Assembly (NCBI GenBank): GCA_014843695.1
Contig: CM026390.1
Coordinates: forward strand, 101,560,722-101,624,721
Direction of reading: 5' to 3'
Origin: Archivesica marissinica
Lineage: Eukaryota > Mollusca > Bivalvia > Venerida > Vesicomyidae
DNA: 64,000 nt
In this document: positions 26,201-41,200 of the stretch, piece by piece
How positions within the stretch are numbered: the first letter of the stretch is position 1
Layout: each line of letters starts with the position of its first letter
Translations under genes and position numbers: made by a program
Notes under the pieces: generated by a model
Told to the model about the DNA's origin: nothing
Databases searched by the model: none
Seen by the model: only the letters and a program-made list of their open reading frames with translations

Positions 26201-29200
26201 CCACCTCCATCAAGGAACCTTTCATTGTATATACTGATGCCACCAGTGCGTCGGTATTCTTTCACAGGAGAAAGCCTCCTTCCAGTTGGCTCGTAGGTCT
26301 GTGATTCTACAAGGCTGTTTGTCTGTCTGAATCACTGCCCCGAGTGACTAGGGTTTTCCTCTACACTTTATCTGTTGCTGCTACCTCCGTTAAAACACGC
26401 ATAAAGAAGTCTGATATCTTACCTGTACCATGAGCAAAGACTTTCTGGAGGGACATCGCGTAGAAACGCTCCAGTTAGACCAGATACGGGGAAGAAATTT
26501 AGATCAGTTTTAGGATTGAAGCCACATTTCTTGAGATACGGAATTAGTTTTTCTTTACATTCATAATACCTGAAAATAGAAAGAACATTTGTGTTTAATT
26601 CTAGAAATTGATATCTACAGTAGTAGGTAGATTAATCTGGAATCAGACTACATGCCTGGTAAACAGCTCAAAAATACTACATAAATAATGTATATAGATC
26701 AGAATTCAAATGACACACATTGAGACGTCAATTAGAAATTCAATTGGTTGGCTCTACCGTAGGACATAGGCACATAGCAATTGCAGAATCTTAGAACGTG
26801 AAATAAAGTCTAACTGATGTACGACTACTAATCTCCTTTAGTGGGTTTATATATTACAAATCCAGCCATCTAAAACAAATCCAGCCATGTAAGACAAATC
26901 CAGCCATCTAAAACAAATCCAGCCATCTAAGACAAATCCAACTATCTACAACAAATCCAACCATCTAAAACAAATCCAGCCATCTAAAACAAATCCAGCC
27001 ATCTAAAACAAATCCAGCTATTGCTAGGAAATCTAATGAAAACAGCTGCTATACAAACCTCATTCAATTGTTTGTATTTGGGGTTTAACGTCACACCAAC
27101 ATCTTAAGTTATATGTCGACTTTCCAGCTATTATTGGTGGAGGAAGACCCTGGGTGCCCCTCTGAGCAGTATTTCAGGCGTGTGTGGGAACACGGGTAGA
27201 ACCACCAACCTTTCGCAAGCCAGCTGGATAGCTTCCTCACATGAAATCATTCGAAACCCAAGTGGGATTCGAACGAGTAGCGGCGAGAGGCAAGTGATTT
27301 GAAGTATCTGACCGTAACCACTCTGCCACAGAGGCCCCTATACAAACCTGGACTTTCTACTGTAGGATCTACAATCCTAGATTCCATCAACTATTGTGTA
27401 GGATCTACAATCCTAGATTCCGCCCACTATACTGTAGGATCTACAATCCTAGATTCCACCAACTATACTGTAGGATCTACAATCCTAGATTCCACCCACT
27501 ATACTGTAGGATCTACAATCCTAGATTCCACCCACTATACTGTAGGATCTACAATCCTAGATTCCACCCACTATACTGTAGGATCTACAATCCTAGATTC
27601 CACCCACTATACTGTAGGATCTACAATCCTAGATTCCACCCACTATACTGTAGGATCTACAATCCTAGATTCCACCCACTATACTGTAGGATCTACAATC
27701 CTAGATTCCACCCACTATACTGTAGGATCTACAATCCTAGATTCTACCCACTATACTGTAGGATCTACAATCCTAGATTCCACCCACTATACTGTAGGAT
27801 CTACAATCCTAGATTCCACCAACTATTGTGTAGGATCTACAATCATAGATTCCACCAACTATACTGTAGGATCTACAATCCTAGATTCCACCAACTATAC
27901 TGTAGTGTAGGATATACAATCCTAGATTCCACCCACTATACTGTAGGATCTACAATCCTAGATTCCACCCACTATACTGTAGGATCTACAATCCTAGATT
28001 CCACCCACTATACTGTAGGATCTACAATCCTAGATTCCACCCACTATACTGTAGGATCTACAATCCTAGATTCCACCAACTATTGTGTAGGATCTACAAT
28101 CCTAGATTCCATCAACTATTGTGTAGGATCTACAATCCTAGATTCCACCCACTATACTGTAGGATCTACAATCCTAGATTCCACCAACTATACTGTAGGA
28201 TATACAATCCTAGATTCCACCCACTATACTGTAGGATCTACAATCCTAGATTCCACCCACTATACTGTAGGATCTACAATCCTAGATTCCATCAACTATA
28301 CTGTAGGATCTACAATCCTAGATTCCACCCACTATACTGTAGGATCTACAATCCTAGATTCCACCCACTATACTGTAGGATCTACAATCCTAGATTCCAC
28401 CCACTATACTGTAGGATCTACAATCCTAGATTCCACCCACTATACTGTAGGATCTACAATCCTAGATTCCACCCACTATTGTGTAGGATCTACAATCCTA
28501 GATTCCACCCACTATACTGTAGGATCTACAATCCTAGATTCCACCAACTATACTGTAGGATCTACAATCCTAGATTCCACCCACTATACTGTAGGATCTA
28601 CAATCCTAGATTCCACCCACTATACTGTAGGATCTACAATCCTAGATTCCACCAACTATACTGTAGGATCTACAATCCTAGATTCCACCCACTATACTGT
28701 AGGATCTACAATCCTAGATTCCACCCACTATACTGTAGGATCTACAATCATAGATTCCACCCACTATACTGTAGGATCTACAATCCTAGATTCCACCAAC
28801 TATTGTGTAGGATCTACAATCCTAGATTCCACCAACTATACTGTAGGATCTACAATCCTAGATTCCACCAACTATACTGTAGGATCTACAATCCTAGATT
28901 CCATCCACTATTGTGTAGGATCTACAATCCTAGATTCCACCCACTATACTGTAGGATCTACAATCCTAGATTCCACCAACTATTGTGTAGGATCTACAAT
29001 CCTAGATTCCACCCACTATACTGTAGGATCTACAATCCTAGATTCCACCCACTATACTGTAGGATCTACAATCCTAGATTCCACCCACTATACTGTAGGA
29101 TCTACAAACCTAGACTCCGCCCACTCTACTGTAGGATCATCCATTTTATTAATTACAACAACTAGCTTTTTCACTCCTGCAGTTTTCACCAACATCGCAT

Positions 29201-32200
29201 GTTCTCGAGTCTGTCCTCCTCTTTCAAAGCCGGTTTCAAACTCGCCTCTTCTTGCCGATATCACCTAAATAGTTAGAATTCCAGTTACTACAGATAAATA
29301 GTACAATAGTTAGAATTCCAGTTACTACAGATAAATAGTACAATAGTTAGAATTCCAGTTACTACAGATAAATAGTACACTAGTTAGAATTCCAGTTACT
29401 ACAGATAAATAGTACAATAGTTAGAATTCCAGTTACTACAGATAAATAGTACACTAGTTAGAATTCCAGTTACTACAGATAAATAGTACAATAGTTAGAA
29501 TTCCAGTTACTACAGATAAATAGTACAATAGTTAGAATTCCAGTTACTACAGATAAATAGTACAATAGTTAGAATTCCAGTTACTACAGATAAATAGTAC
29601 AAATAGTTAGAATTCCAGTTACTACAGATGCTTATGTAGAATATTTGTTGTAATATAGAAAATAACACTGCAAATCAATGAGTTGTCCTCACATTTGAAC
29701 AGTTGTGAAGATGACGGATCAAGACTGTAATCCATTATTTATTAGCCTTGAGCATCAGTCATACATTGACATGAACTTTAATATCCTTCATTGTCAATTA
29801 ACCCATTTAATTCTGGATATATTTAACGGCTTTTGCAAACAACATAGATCCAGATCAGCCGCAGCGTGACGCTACACGCTGATCAGGATCTATGTTGTTT
29901 GCTACATAGCCAAGTGCGTTAGCAAGATCATCTGAATAGCAAACAGCATAGAGCTTGATCAGACGGCACATTCCGTGGTGGCTGATCTGGCTCTATGTTC
30001 TTTGCAAATACTGTTTGAACGGTATCCCGAATGAAATGGGTTAACCCTTTCAACACTGCATACAGTCTACACCCATTATGTCAAAGTCGGTTATGTCGAA
30101 TTCTCCGGTTATCTCGAAGTAAGATCAAAGTCCTGTTTCAGACACTATCATTTTTACATATAACTGGCTCTGTTTATATCGAATATATTTTTTGGTCCCT
30201 TCAGTATAAATGTGCAGTATTTAACACTTGTTATGTCAAAATGCCACGTTTGCAACTTTCATTCGGCAAATTTGCCTAATCAAAGACGGACAACCATGCC
30301 TGTACAAACAAACAATCAATAAAGATTGTTGAGGTGTTTACTGTGACAGTATTATCATTACAGGTACATACTTATCAGCAATCAACCAATCATTAATAAA
30401 TGGCTCATCCCAATAATTGCGATTCAATTAACATATATAGGCATACTTAAACGTGTCAATAATTAGTTTGTTCTTCGAAGCTCAGGAAAATTCTAACCAA
30501 GTGTTACCCGCAATGACAACAATGGACCATTATTTTAGCAAAATCCATCTTTCCCATGTAAATTCTAGGCAATCGGACATATGGAATCCGATAGAGTGTA
30601 AAAGAGACATGTTTAAATTCAAAAGAATACAGCAGACTATTTAATCGAGGATCAGAATCGAGGATCAGTTTATTACTATATCGTTAATGCACCGATTTTT
30701 TATCACAGTTTCGGATGTTATTTACATGTATGTGCTGCATTTTAGTAAATATTAAATACGATATTACAGTGTTATTTTATCAAGTGTGCCCAAGTCACGG
30801 TTACGATAATGACAACATGGAACATGATTTATGGGACAAATGTACGGTGGGTAAGGCTGTGATCTACTAGTACGAAAACAATCATCTTTGGAAATACAGT
30901 CAATATTCGCTATGTCAAACTTCGGTTATGTCGAAGTATTTTATTCGGTTTGACGGAATTCGACACAGCGGATGTAGACTATACCTCTAAATAGGCACAC
31001 GAATATGCATTTATGAATACTTTGAATTTCTTACCAGTACAGCTATATCAGCTTGTGAAGCACCACCAATCATGTTAGGAACAAAACTTTTATGGCCAGG
31101 AGCATCAAGAATGGTGAAATGTTTGTTTTCTGTCTCGAAGTATGCCCTTCCTACCTCCACTGTTTTACCCTTTTCTCTCTCCTCAGTGTTGGTATCCAGA
31201 GCCCATGATAGATACCTGTTGTTGAAGCAATAAGTACACTGATTGAAAATATATCTCCTGGAGCAGTTACGATTGTGCTCTTAGGCAAGCAAGGCATTTA
31301 AATTCCACATTGCCTCTTCTCTCTCCCTCGTGGCGATGGATTCCATCAGGAATAAGGTCTCGAGAGTGATCAATATAAGTTGTAAAAACTTGTTTCACAA
31401 TCGAGCCAAAATAAATTTGTATAAACTATATCTAATGGTCAGTGAGAACGCATCAGCTGTGAGAATGACAAACTTCTTGAACAAAACTTGCCCGATCCGT
31501 AACAGTTGATCTCTTCAAATTAAGCAATCTTGTTTGTGTCTCGGGCTACACTAGAGCATGACTATTCAAGCAGTTGTACCTATTATCTCGAGGATAAGTT
31601 ACAACCTTGGGGCATTGTTCAACAAGCTGCATTCTCAGGCATTCCAATTACCCGAGCACAACATTGAAAATAATGACCAATCATGTCTCAGTATTCAGTA
31701 TGGCTGCAAATCAGCATAAGTTAATAGTTCAACTAGGTGTACATACAGGAGTAGTGTCAACCCTCTATTTTATTTTCCACTTGTGTCAAACTACTTCTGG
31801 GGATCACATGTTTTCCAGGACAGGCGTAGCTGACATATGCGGTTAACAATCGGTAAAACTAAGCAATGATTGTCCTTGCTCACGGACATTACATATGTGC
31901 TGTGATCAAGTATCGAACCCAGGACCCTCCCATTCCAAATGCTATGCTCTACCATTGGACCATGGATTTCACAGCATGGAAACCAACTATTTTCAAGAAG
32001 TCTATACATTTTCTTTGCTGCATTTACTCCTCAGAAACAGTGGAGTATGATTATGCACATCCTAATTTATGCTCATTACAATTTAATACATGCATTACCC
32101 ATCGTGTGGTTTTACCATAAATACATTTTTATTGATTAAAGCAGTAACCTCCAAACTCAAATAGTAAACTAAAAGCAGTGAAAATATAATATTATCTTCT

Positions 32201-35200
32201 TCAAACTGAAATACAAAGTCAAAAGATCTTACCAAGTTTCTCTGTTTTTTTCTTTTGCTTCCCGTTCATACTTTTCCAATGTTCTTTTATCTACCATGCC
32301 GGTCAGATATCTGAAACACATCCATGCTCACTTAATAATAGACAAATATCTCGTCACACTACATCAACCAACTGTTTTTGCTATAACATGGTACCAGGAG
32401 CCAATTTCAATATTTAATTGCATAGTATTTCTTGCTAGTGTCTTGCTGGGGCCGTTATGATTGTACCCATAGGCAAGTCATTTAAATTCCACGTTGCCTC
32501 TTCTCTCCCTCGTGGCAATGGATTCCATCAGGAATAAGGTCTCGAGAGTGATTAATACAAGTTGTAAGAACTTGTTTCACAATCGAACTAAATTTGTATA
32601 AACTATGGAATTAAACACTGAAATAAGAAGATTACTCGGTGTATGATCAGTGACAATTTTTATCTTAAACCATTCAACACCAAGTAACTCACATGGACTG
32701 GTCCATGATGTTTTTAGACCAATAAATTAATAACAAAATTACATTTGGATCAGTTCATTTATCAAAATGGGTAATTATTTTTCTAAAAATAGTTATATTA
32801 CTTGAAAAAAGTGCAGATCCTGATGAGACGGCTCGTCACGAGCCGGCTCATCTGGATCTACACTATTTTGTAAGCCAATTTAGAGGTCTGTGGTGTTGAA
32901 AGGGTTAAAGTCACAACTTCTTTTAAGAAGGAAACACTAGAAAATATTTCAGTGTGTACACGCTGTTGATCAAACTTTAACTTAGCGTTAATCACCGCAC
33001 AACAATTTGACACATTACTACACGCTGTAGATCAAACTTTAACTTAGCGTTAATCACCGCACAACAATTTGACACATTACTGTTAACATCAATGGGTGCA
33101 ACAAAATTGTGCTCTCCTCTTGTATTTCGTTTTAGAACAGACACATACATACACTTATTGCTTTCCTATATGCTGAAGAACATGTGCTCAGGCAAATAAA
33201 TCAATATGTATGATGTAACTCAGATTAGGACCAAGCCTAACAGGGAGAAGAACTATATAAGTTTTCTTACGATCTAATCCCGTTCAGTCTACTGCTGTAA
33301 TATGTAAAATGTATATTTCTTGATTACATGTACAAATACTGAACTAAATAATGGCTAAACTAAGCCTAACAGAAATACTCTATAATAAAATACTTACAAA
33401 ATCTGTCCTCCAATTGTGGATTTTCCAGCATCTTTAAAATAAACAGAAATAATGATAATGATATAAAACAGTATATATTCAACATAAATAGGAACAATGA
33501 TGACAAATCTATGTTTTCACAAGTAGACAGAGCTAATCAATGTATATTATAAAGGTATGGCACCATAAACTGGTAACAAGTGTTTCACATGGAATCGCGG
33601 TCATAAATTATGTGTCATTCTAGGTCAGCATTTTTGGAAGAAGTGAGAGAAAGCGTGAGATCACTTCCTTAAATGGACTTATTTAATAAATTTCAACAAA
33701 ATATGGTTAAAATGCACAGTATGACCAGACCATTAAATACAACATTTGAATAGGGGTGCTTTATAATGGGCCAGTGTATCTTACTGGACAAAATTCAGGG
33801 TTCCTAGGGCGACTATTTTGCCCAGATCGCCCTCTAGAATGAGCCCTGGTATGTGGAACATGAGTGAGAATATGGATTCAACTGGATTTAGTATTCATAA
33901 GAATGAGCACTATAAATGTGTACACGTGATCAGAGTATGTGTACTAACCAACGTGACCAATGAAGATGATGTTCATGTGAGCTTTTTTCACTATCTGTTC
34001 TATATGGACAGGTTTTTTCTTTGGTTTCTCCACGTCACCTGCCCCCTCCGGCTCATCATTGTCATTCACCTCTGCCTCATCATCATCTTCCTCATTAGCT
34101 CCCCAATCATCAGCTAAGATATCAATGTAAATACATGAAATTACGAATATCAGACAACTTGCATACCTATTATAACTGACAATTTGAATGTCAGACAACT
34201 TGCATACCTATTATAACTGACGATTTGAATATCAGACAACTTGCATACCTATTATAACTGACGATCTGAATGTCAGACAACTTGCATACCTATTATAACT
34301 GATGATTTGAATGTCAGACAACTTGCATACCTATTATAACTGACGATTTGAATATCAGACAACTTGCATACCTATTATAACTGACGATCTGAATGTCAGA
34401 CAACTTGCATACCTATTATAACTGACGATTTGAATGTCAGACAACTTGCATACCTATTATAACTGACGATTTGAATATCAGACAACTTGCATACCTATTA
34501 TAACTGACAATTTGAATGTCAGACAACTTGCATACCTATTATAACTGACGATTTGAATATCAGACAACTTGCATACCTATTATAACTGACAATTTGAATG
34601 TCAGACAACTTGCATACCTATTATAACTGACGATTTGAATATCAGACAACTTGCATACCTATTATAACTGACGATTTGAATATCAGACAACTTGCATACC
34701 TATTATAACTGACGATTTGAATATCAGACAACTTGCATACCTATTATAACTGACAATTTGAATGTCAGACAACTTGCATACCTATTATAACTGACAATTT
34801 GAATATCAGACAACTTGCATACCTATTATAACTGACAATTTGAATGTCAGACAACTTGCATACCTATTATAACTGACGATTTGAATATCAGACAACTTGC
34901 ATATCTATTATAACTGACGATTTGAATATCAGACAACTTGCATACCTATTATAACTGACGATTTGGCCATCAAATAATAAGGATATTTGTTTGTGTATGA
35001 TCAAATTATATTTCACTGAATTAAAATTACAAGGAGAAAACTTACCAACATCTTTCCCTCCACCTACAATAGAAGATATAAGTAGTTTAAAGTCTGTTCC
35101 ACATTTTCTGCAATTAATAAATTAATAATTCACAATAAAAAGCATGTGGTGGCAGATTTTCCAGCAAATGGAATTGGTGTCTCACCTAAATATTATATTT

Positions 35201-38200
35201 CACTTTGAGGTAAGTGCAGGGATGTTGTTTTCTATTTAAATGGGTGTGTTGTATTTTACTTGTTTCAGCTAACTAATTAATGTACAATGTAATTTAGTAT
35301 CATGGCCATTTTGGACACCAAATCTGAACTACTTAAGCAACTTTTGATATTCTAGTTGCAACAAATTCTGCATCAATCCCATCAAAATTGGCCATGCTGT
35401 TTCAACCATGATGGCCCTGTATCATTCACCTGACTCAATTTTTACCCCAGTGTCATCATTTTAACAACTTTGAAAAGTATTGTACATTGACCATTACTAC
35501 CAAATGTTGCCAAAATCTGGCCGGTGGTTCGTTGAAGAATTTGTTTTATTTTTAAATGGTGGCCATCGTTTATTCGCGACAACCTCCATTTCAGCAAATC
35601 TGAAGAACCTACACCCATGGACTATAACTGTGAAATTTGGGTTATATGGCCAAGCAGTTTGGGTGAAGAAGAATTTTGAAACCATTCGGCAGCCATCTTG
35701 ATGACAAAATCTTCAGATATATTTTAATAACAATTCCATCAGATTGATCACCTCACCTCTTCGATTTGAGATATGACAGGACAATATTCGTTCAAAAATA
35801 AAATTTGACACCTACTTGACATTCTGGGCCATGCCCATTTTTTATTACGGGGTCAACATTTCAACAACTTTGAAGGAGCATTGCACATTGATCATTCCTA
35901 CCAAGATTCGGCAAAATCCGGCTGGCAGTTTGTGAGAAAACATTTTAAGAATTTGTGCTATTTTTATTAGATAGTGGTCATCTTGGATTACGCAATGGCT
36001 ATAGAACCAATGAGGACAAGACGTTTGAAAATGTTCACGGACGACGGACAGACATAATGTGGTAATAATACCTAGCATGAGCTTTGCTCAGGTGAGCTAA
36101 AAATTGTGGACAGATGGATGAATACTTTACTTCTACCAGGAGTTTATCCTGAGATAATGCCGAGATGAGCATAAAAGGCGAATGTTATATAACCACTCTG
36201 CTGAAGACAAACATATAAAAATGCGGAAAGACTTCTCATGATTGAGTGCAGGTGAATGAATACAAATAGGTCAGCGAATGTGAATTACCTTCGTCTTCAT
36301 TAACTGCCACTTTCATTTCAGTTGCTGGCTGCACTTCGGTTTCTGGTGAATCTAAAGTAAATTATAACAAGAACATATTGGAAAAAGCGCATTAATGTTA
36401 AAAAAACTCTATGAATTATTTATCAAATTGGTTAAAGCAAAAGGCCCAACCAATTCAAAGTGTCTAGTTGATGAGAATGAGAACATTTGTACAATCTATT
36501 ACTTGATCATAATTCATATACACGTAATTTACAAGTTTGTTATGATTGCAATTTATGAAGGGAATATGCCTCCAGCACATGTACACAGCTGTTTTGACTG
36601 TGTTTTGATCAATAGTTTCTCCAAACGCTATCATACACCAAAGCCAAAAAAATTGTAACCAGTCAAAGATACAATGAATACAGACTGTGTATCGATTTTT
36701 CTTTAATTGGAAAGCGCCGTCGTTAATGGTAAATAAAAGGTTAAAATATGGCACAAATGTTATTATGCAGATTTTTGGTCCAATTCTCGGAAAATCGCCA
36801 AATTAAAATTTTAGGAGCCATTTCTATCGTAAAATCGCCATTTGACTCTTGTGGCGACTGGCAGCGTGGCCTCTGTAAGTATAACATTCTAATGATTGCC
36901 GAAATTTTAAATCAATGGAACCTTCAGATATATTTTGGTGAATTACATGTATAGAGAAAACCATTATGGAATTATTTAAATTCTTATGGAGTTTCAATGT
37001 AGCACACTGGAGTAAAAAAAAACCTTGAGAGTTTGAAAATGTGTCTATTTTGTTTGTGTAAATGTTGATATTTTAGGGATATGTAGGGAGGGGTAGTGTT
37101 ACATTATGTTATTTCAGATTGGTCTAATGTCTACTGTTGCCAAACCTGCCAGGTCTTTTGTTGTTGTTTTTTGGCTGGTACTATTAGAAAGATTGCACAT
37201 TTTTGTAACTAAGTTTTTTTAGAGGGAGGCATTTCACAAGATTCAGAATCACTTGTATGATTAACAGAAGCCATTTTGAAAATTGGTTAACTCTCCAAGT
37301 ACCAATTCTATTTTATAGAAAACTTGCCTATAATTGATTATTTGGGACTATTCTGATGTTAACAATTTCTTTTATTTATTTACGAAAATAATTAAAGCAG
37401 CATTACATCGTAATAAAGGATGTTTTGGGTAAAATATGAATACTAATGTGTGTGTGTTTACAAAAATCGAAATAGTCGCGCAGAAACGATAAAATTCTAA
37501 TAAATTTAAACCGTCGTATAAGCGAATTTGTTTATCTACACACTAAATGTAAACACGCACAGCGCGCATGCGTGAAACAACAGAAACAACATAGGATCTA
37601 TCTTCCTCTAATGTCGAACCCCTCGCGAGGATGTAGAAATGTCCCTAAAAGACTTAGCCGACAGGGGTATGAATCAACATATCAAGTAATTTAATTAAAA
37701 AAGACAACGTGGGACAAATGTGGACGATGCATTCCGAATGTAAACAAGTGCGGACGATGCGTTTCGGTTGTAAACAAGTGCGTGACCGATCGACTCGGAA
37801 AGTCCTACTTTCGGTTTCGAGTTTGTTTTATCGCAAAGACACTGTTTACCAAATGAACATAAGCATACCCATACGTAAAAATTGAATTTTTCAAATATTT
37901 GTTATTTCATACGATGTAATGCTGCTTTAATCATAATTACTTTCCATCCGCGGCCACCAAAAGTTTGCTCAATTTGCTTGAGCTTGTGAAAATTATAAAT
38001 CTTTTGAAAATCGATCTTCAAACAGCTGCTGATGCAATTTCAGTCAACTATCCCCAAGCAATCATGGACAAGAATAAATTTCTTAATATTCGTTATATCC
38101 ATAATAGAAATTGTATGATGTTTGGTACCACTGTTTAGCTTATTCAATTGCCTACAAACCCAAATAATATTTTTTAAAATAGCGGTTACTATAGATGTAC

Positions 38201-41200
38201 AGAATTCGGTTACATGTGTTTAGGGTCAAAATGAAAAATACACAAACTGTGATATTGGTGTTATTGTGAGTATAATCACGTTTTGCAGCTCTCCTAATGG
38301 TTTTGTTGTAATTATTTGATTAATACCGGGTATGGCCGCCAGTTTGTCTGTAACCTGTACAATACGGCGTCTCATGGAATTGACGTAACGTTGCAAGACA
38401 TGTGCAGGTATGTTGTTCCATTCCATCTGCAGAGCATTCTGTAGGCCCTGCAAATTGTTGACGACATGTCTTGACCTAACTCTATGACCAAGAACATCCC
38501 AGATATGCTCGATTGGGTTGAGGTCAGGAGAAACGGCAGGCCAAGGCAAGGCGCTAACGCCATTTGCATTTAGGTATTGCTGCGTTAGCTGTGCGCGGAT
38601 GTGCATTGTCGTGCATCAATGTGGCGGGTGCATGCTGATTAACGAATGGAACAGCTACTGGTCTTAACACCTGCATTAAGATTGCCATTAACAATAACCA
38701 GATCAGTTTTCCTGTTTCCCATGATCCCGCCCCAAACCATAACACTGCCCCCGCCAAAACCTGTTTCTCTCTACAACACAGGCGTTAGCAAATCGCCCCC
38801 CCTCTCCTCCTAAATACCCCCACCCTCCCATCATGATGACTCGGGTTAAACCTAGATTCATCGGAGAAGACAATTCTATCCCACTGACGTCTTTGCCAGC
38901 GGAGATGAAGCCGTGCCCAATTCAAACGAGCAACGCGATGACGTCGTTCGAGTACATTAGCAACGTAAGCCCGTCTAGGTCTGATAGGCCGAACACAAAG
39001 ACGCAGACGACTCAGAACTGTGTCCCTGCTAATACCGTACTGCCTCGCTGTAGCGCTAGCACTTTGGAAACGACGCCTGGTGTGCGTCAGTTCAAAATGA
39101 CGGTCTAATATGACGTCAGTTACACGAGGCCTGCCGGTTTGAGGACCTTCGACAACTGGCACGAAGTTCACTTACTGTGTTTCTGTGACAATTAAATGCC
39201 CATGAAACAGTATCGATGGAGTCACCTCTGCTAAGCATCATCAAAGCTTCAATACATTGACGCTGAGAGAGTCTGGGTATGGCGAGTTTTGAAAATATTC
39301 AAATTGCTGTGTGTTTTTCTTACTCCTAGATGTTGTAAGAAAGTAATGAGAGATTATTTGACCGATTTCACATTTGTCCAGACATTGCACGGGCAAATCG
39401 TGCAAAATGCTTGTATAGGGACGTTACGTAACAATACTGACACAATACTGACAGATATAGTCATTGTTCAACACAGTGACAGGCGTGCTTCACGTGCTAC
39501 ACATATGAAATATTTATAACCGATATAACTATAGCTATCATAAAAAGAAACGTGCACACTTTCTTTTGCGTTTGAGTATACTTTAATTGCCGAGTTGATA
39601 TCCCAATCATCCCAACCAGTTTAATATCGCAAATTAGCCCTGTGTGTCAAAAGATTGTTATTCACATGCATTCCGAGACTAGTGCTGAAGCATATGTAAT
39701 GTGTACATAGTATAAATACAAATTGGTGTGCTAATTTTATCGTTTGTATTGGATACACACCACACTTGGTCGTGCACAGTCTTGACCCTCCTCAGTAGAC
39801 GTCGTTAGTGGTGTTGAGGAGTGTCTCCTTGAAGTTTCAAGTATTTAAGTTTCATGTTACTTTGTAAATTGTATAGTTCTACATTCTATCCCAGTTGCAA
39901 AGGTCACCAAATGATCATGAGTAGTTCATTTCAACATCTCAGCCTTCTGGGGTACTGCACCCAGATTAGTCTTGACAAACCAATAGAAATATATATGTCG
40001 ATTACACACAAAAAATGTTGATCTAACATTTAATTTTATTATGAACGAAATTTTGCGGTTCCACAATATTGTTGGTAAAGCATAAATTTCTTAAAAAATA
40101 AAGCGAACACATTCATTTCAATATCTATAGATGAAACTTATCTATCTATCTTCCTTTTATGTCAAACCCCTCGCGGGGACGTAGACATGTTGCGCGTCAA
40201 AAACCGCAAAGAAGTTAAAAGTATGAGTAGTTAAAAGCATTAAACTTTAAATTTAACATCTTTTTTATATGCATAATTAGTATTATTTGCGAATAAAACT
40301 AAAATTTATCGTGAGGAAGAAAGGGGAATTTTGATCAGCTGTTTCGCAAACTGGGACTATTCAGAATATTTTCGTTCATAATGTAAATTTAAATGAAAAT
40401 ACCACTTTTTTGCCAATTTACAGAATATTTATTAAAAGTTCAAGCTTTTATCTTGCGGTAAATCTATGCACGTTCATTATGAATAACCCAATGCAGGGTT
40501 ATTGCATATTATCCGAAACTTTGGTTGATAAAACTGCTTTGTCCCCAAGAAAACAATATACGAGTTTTCCGATTTATGTCAATAATTATTGGTAACACAT
40601 TTATAGTTTGTTTTTTCTTCTTCCGCCCATCTGATTATTATTGGGAGGTCATTCGGTTTTGGCAGAGAGTAGACCACCCACATTTCCTGTTTAATAACAT
40701 GTACTTGACTCTCCAACATGCATAGATGATAGAGTGACTGGCAAATTTCCCACATATCACCATTTATCACTTGTCCCTGAAAGGGAACAAACATACAGCC
40801 CTGATAATAGTGGTGAAAGTCTAGTTCTAACGATGGCTTGTTAGACCACTGGACAACGGAGGCTTAACGTTGAAGATGTATCCGATTAAACGTTAGATCC
40901 GAAAGTTCCTACACTTTCATAATTGGCATTATGCCCTAGCACATTATATAATGAATGAACATTTATATGTTTAAAACTCAAATAACTACTATCAAAACAC
41001 AACAGAAAGACTTGCCAGAAACATCACTTCCACCAACCCCACCGGAAGGCACAAAACTGTATGCATATGGGTTCTGTCCGGGGACAAACGAGGGTGCGTT
41101 TATGTTTAGGGCTGCAAGGGGTTTATCTAACGTATCATCTACTTGCGCTTCATTCACATCAGTATCCCATGAATCTGGAGCATTGCTTTGATTGTTTGTA

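Noticed and set aside
27299..29268. 624- and 360-codon plus-strand frames
   Set aside because: Antisense translation of the 36-bp array in eRF3 intron 8 and of exon 8 itself.
38833..39108. 91-codon plus-strand frame
   Set aside because: Antisense shadow of the decayed Tc1-like transposase.
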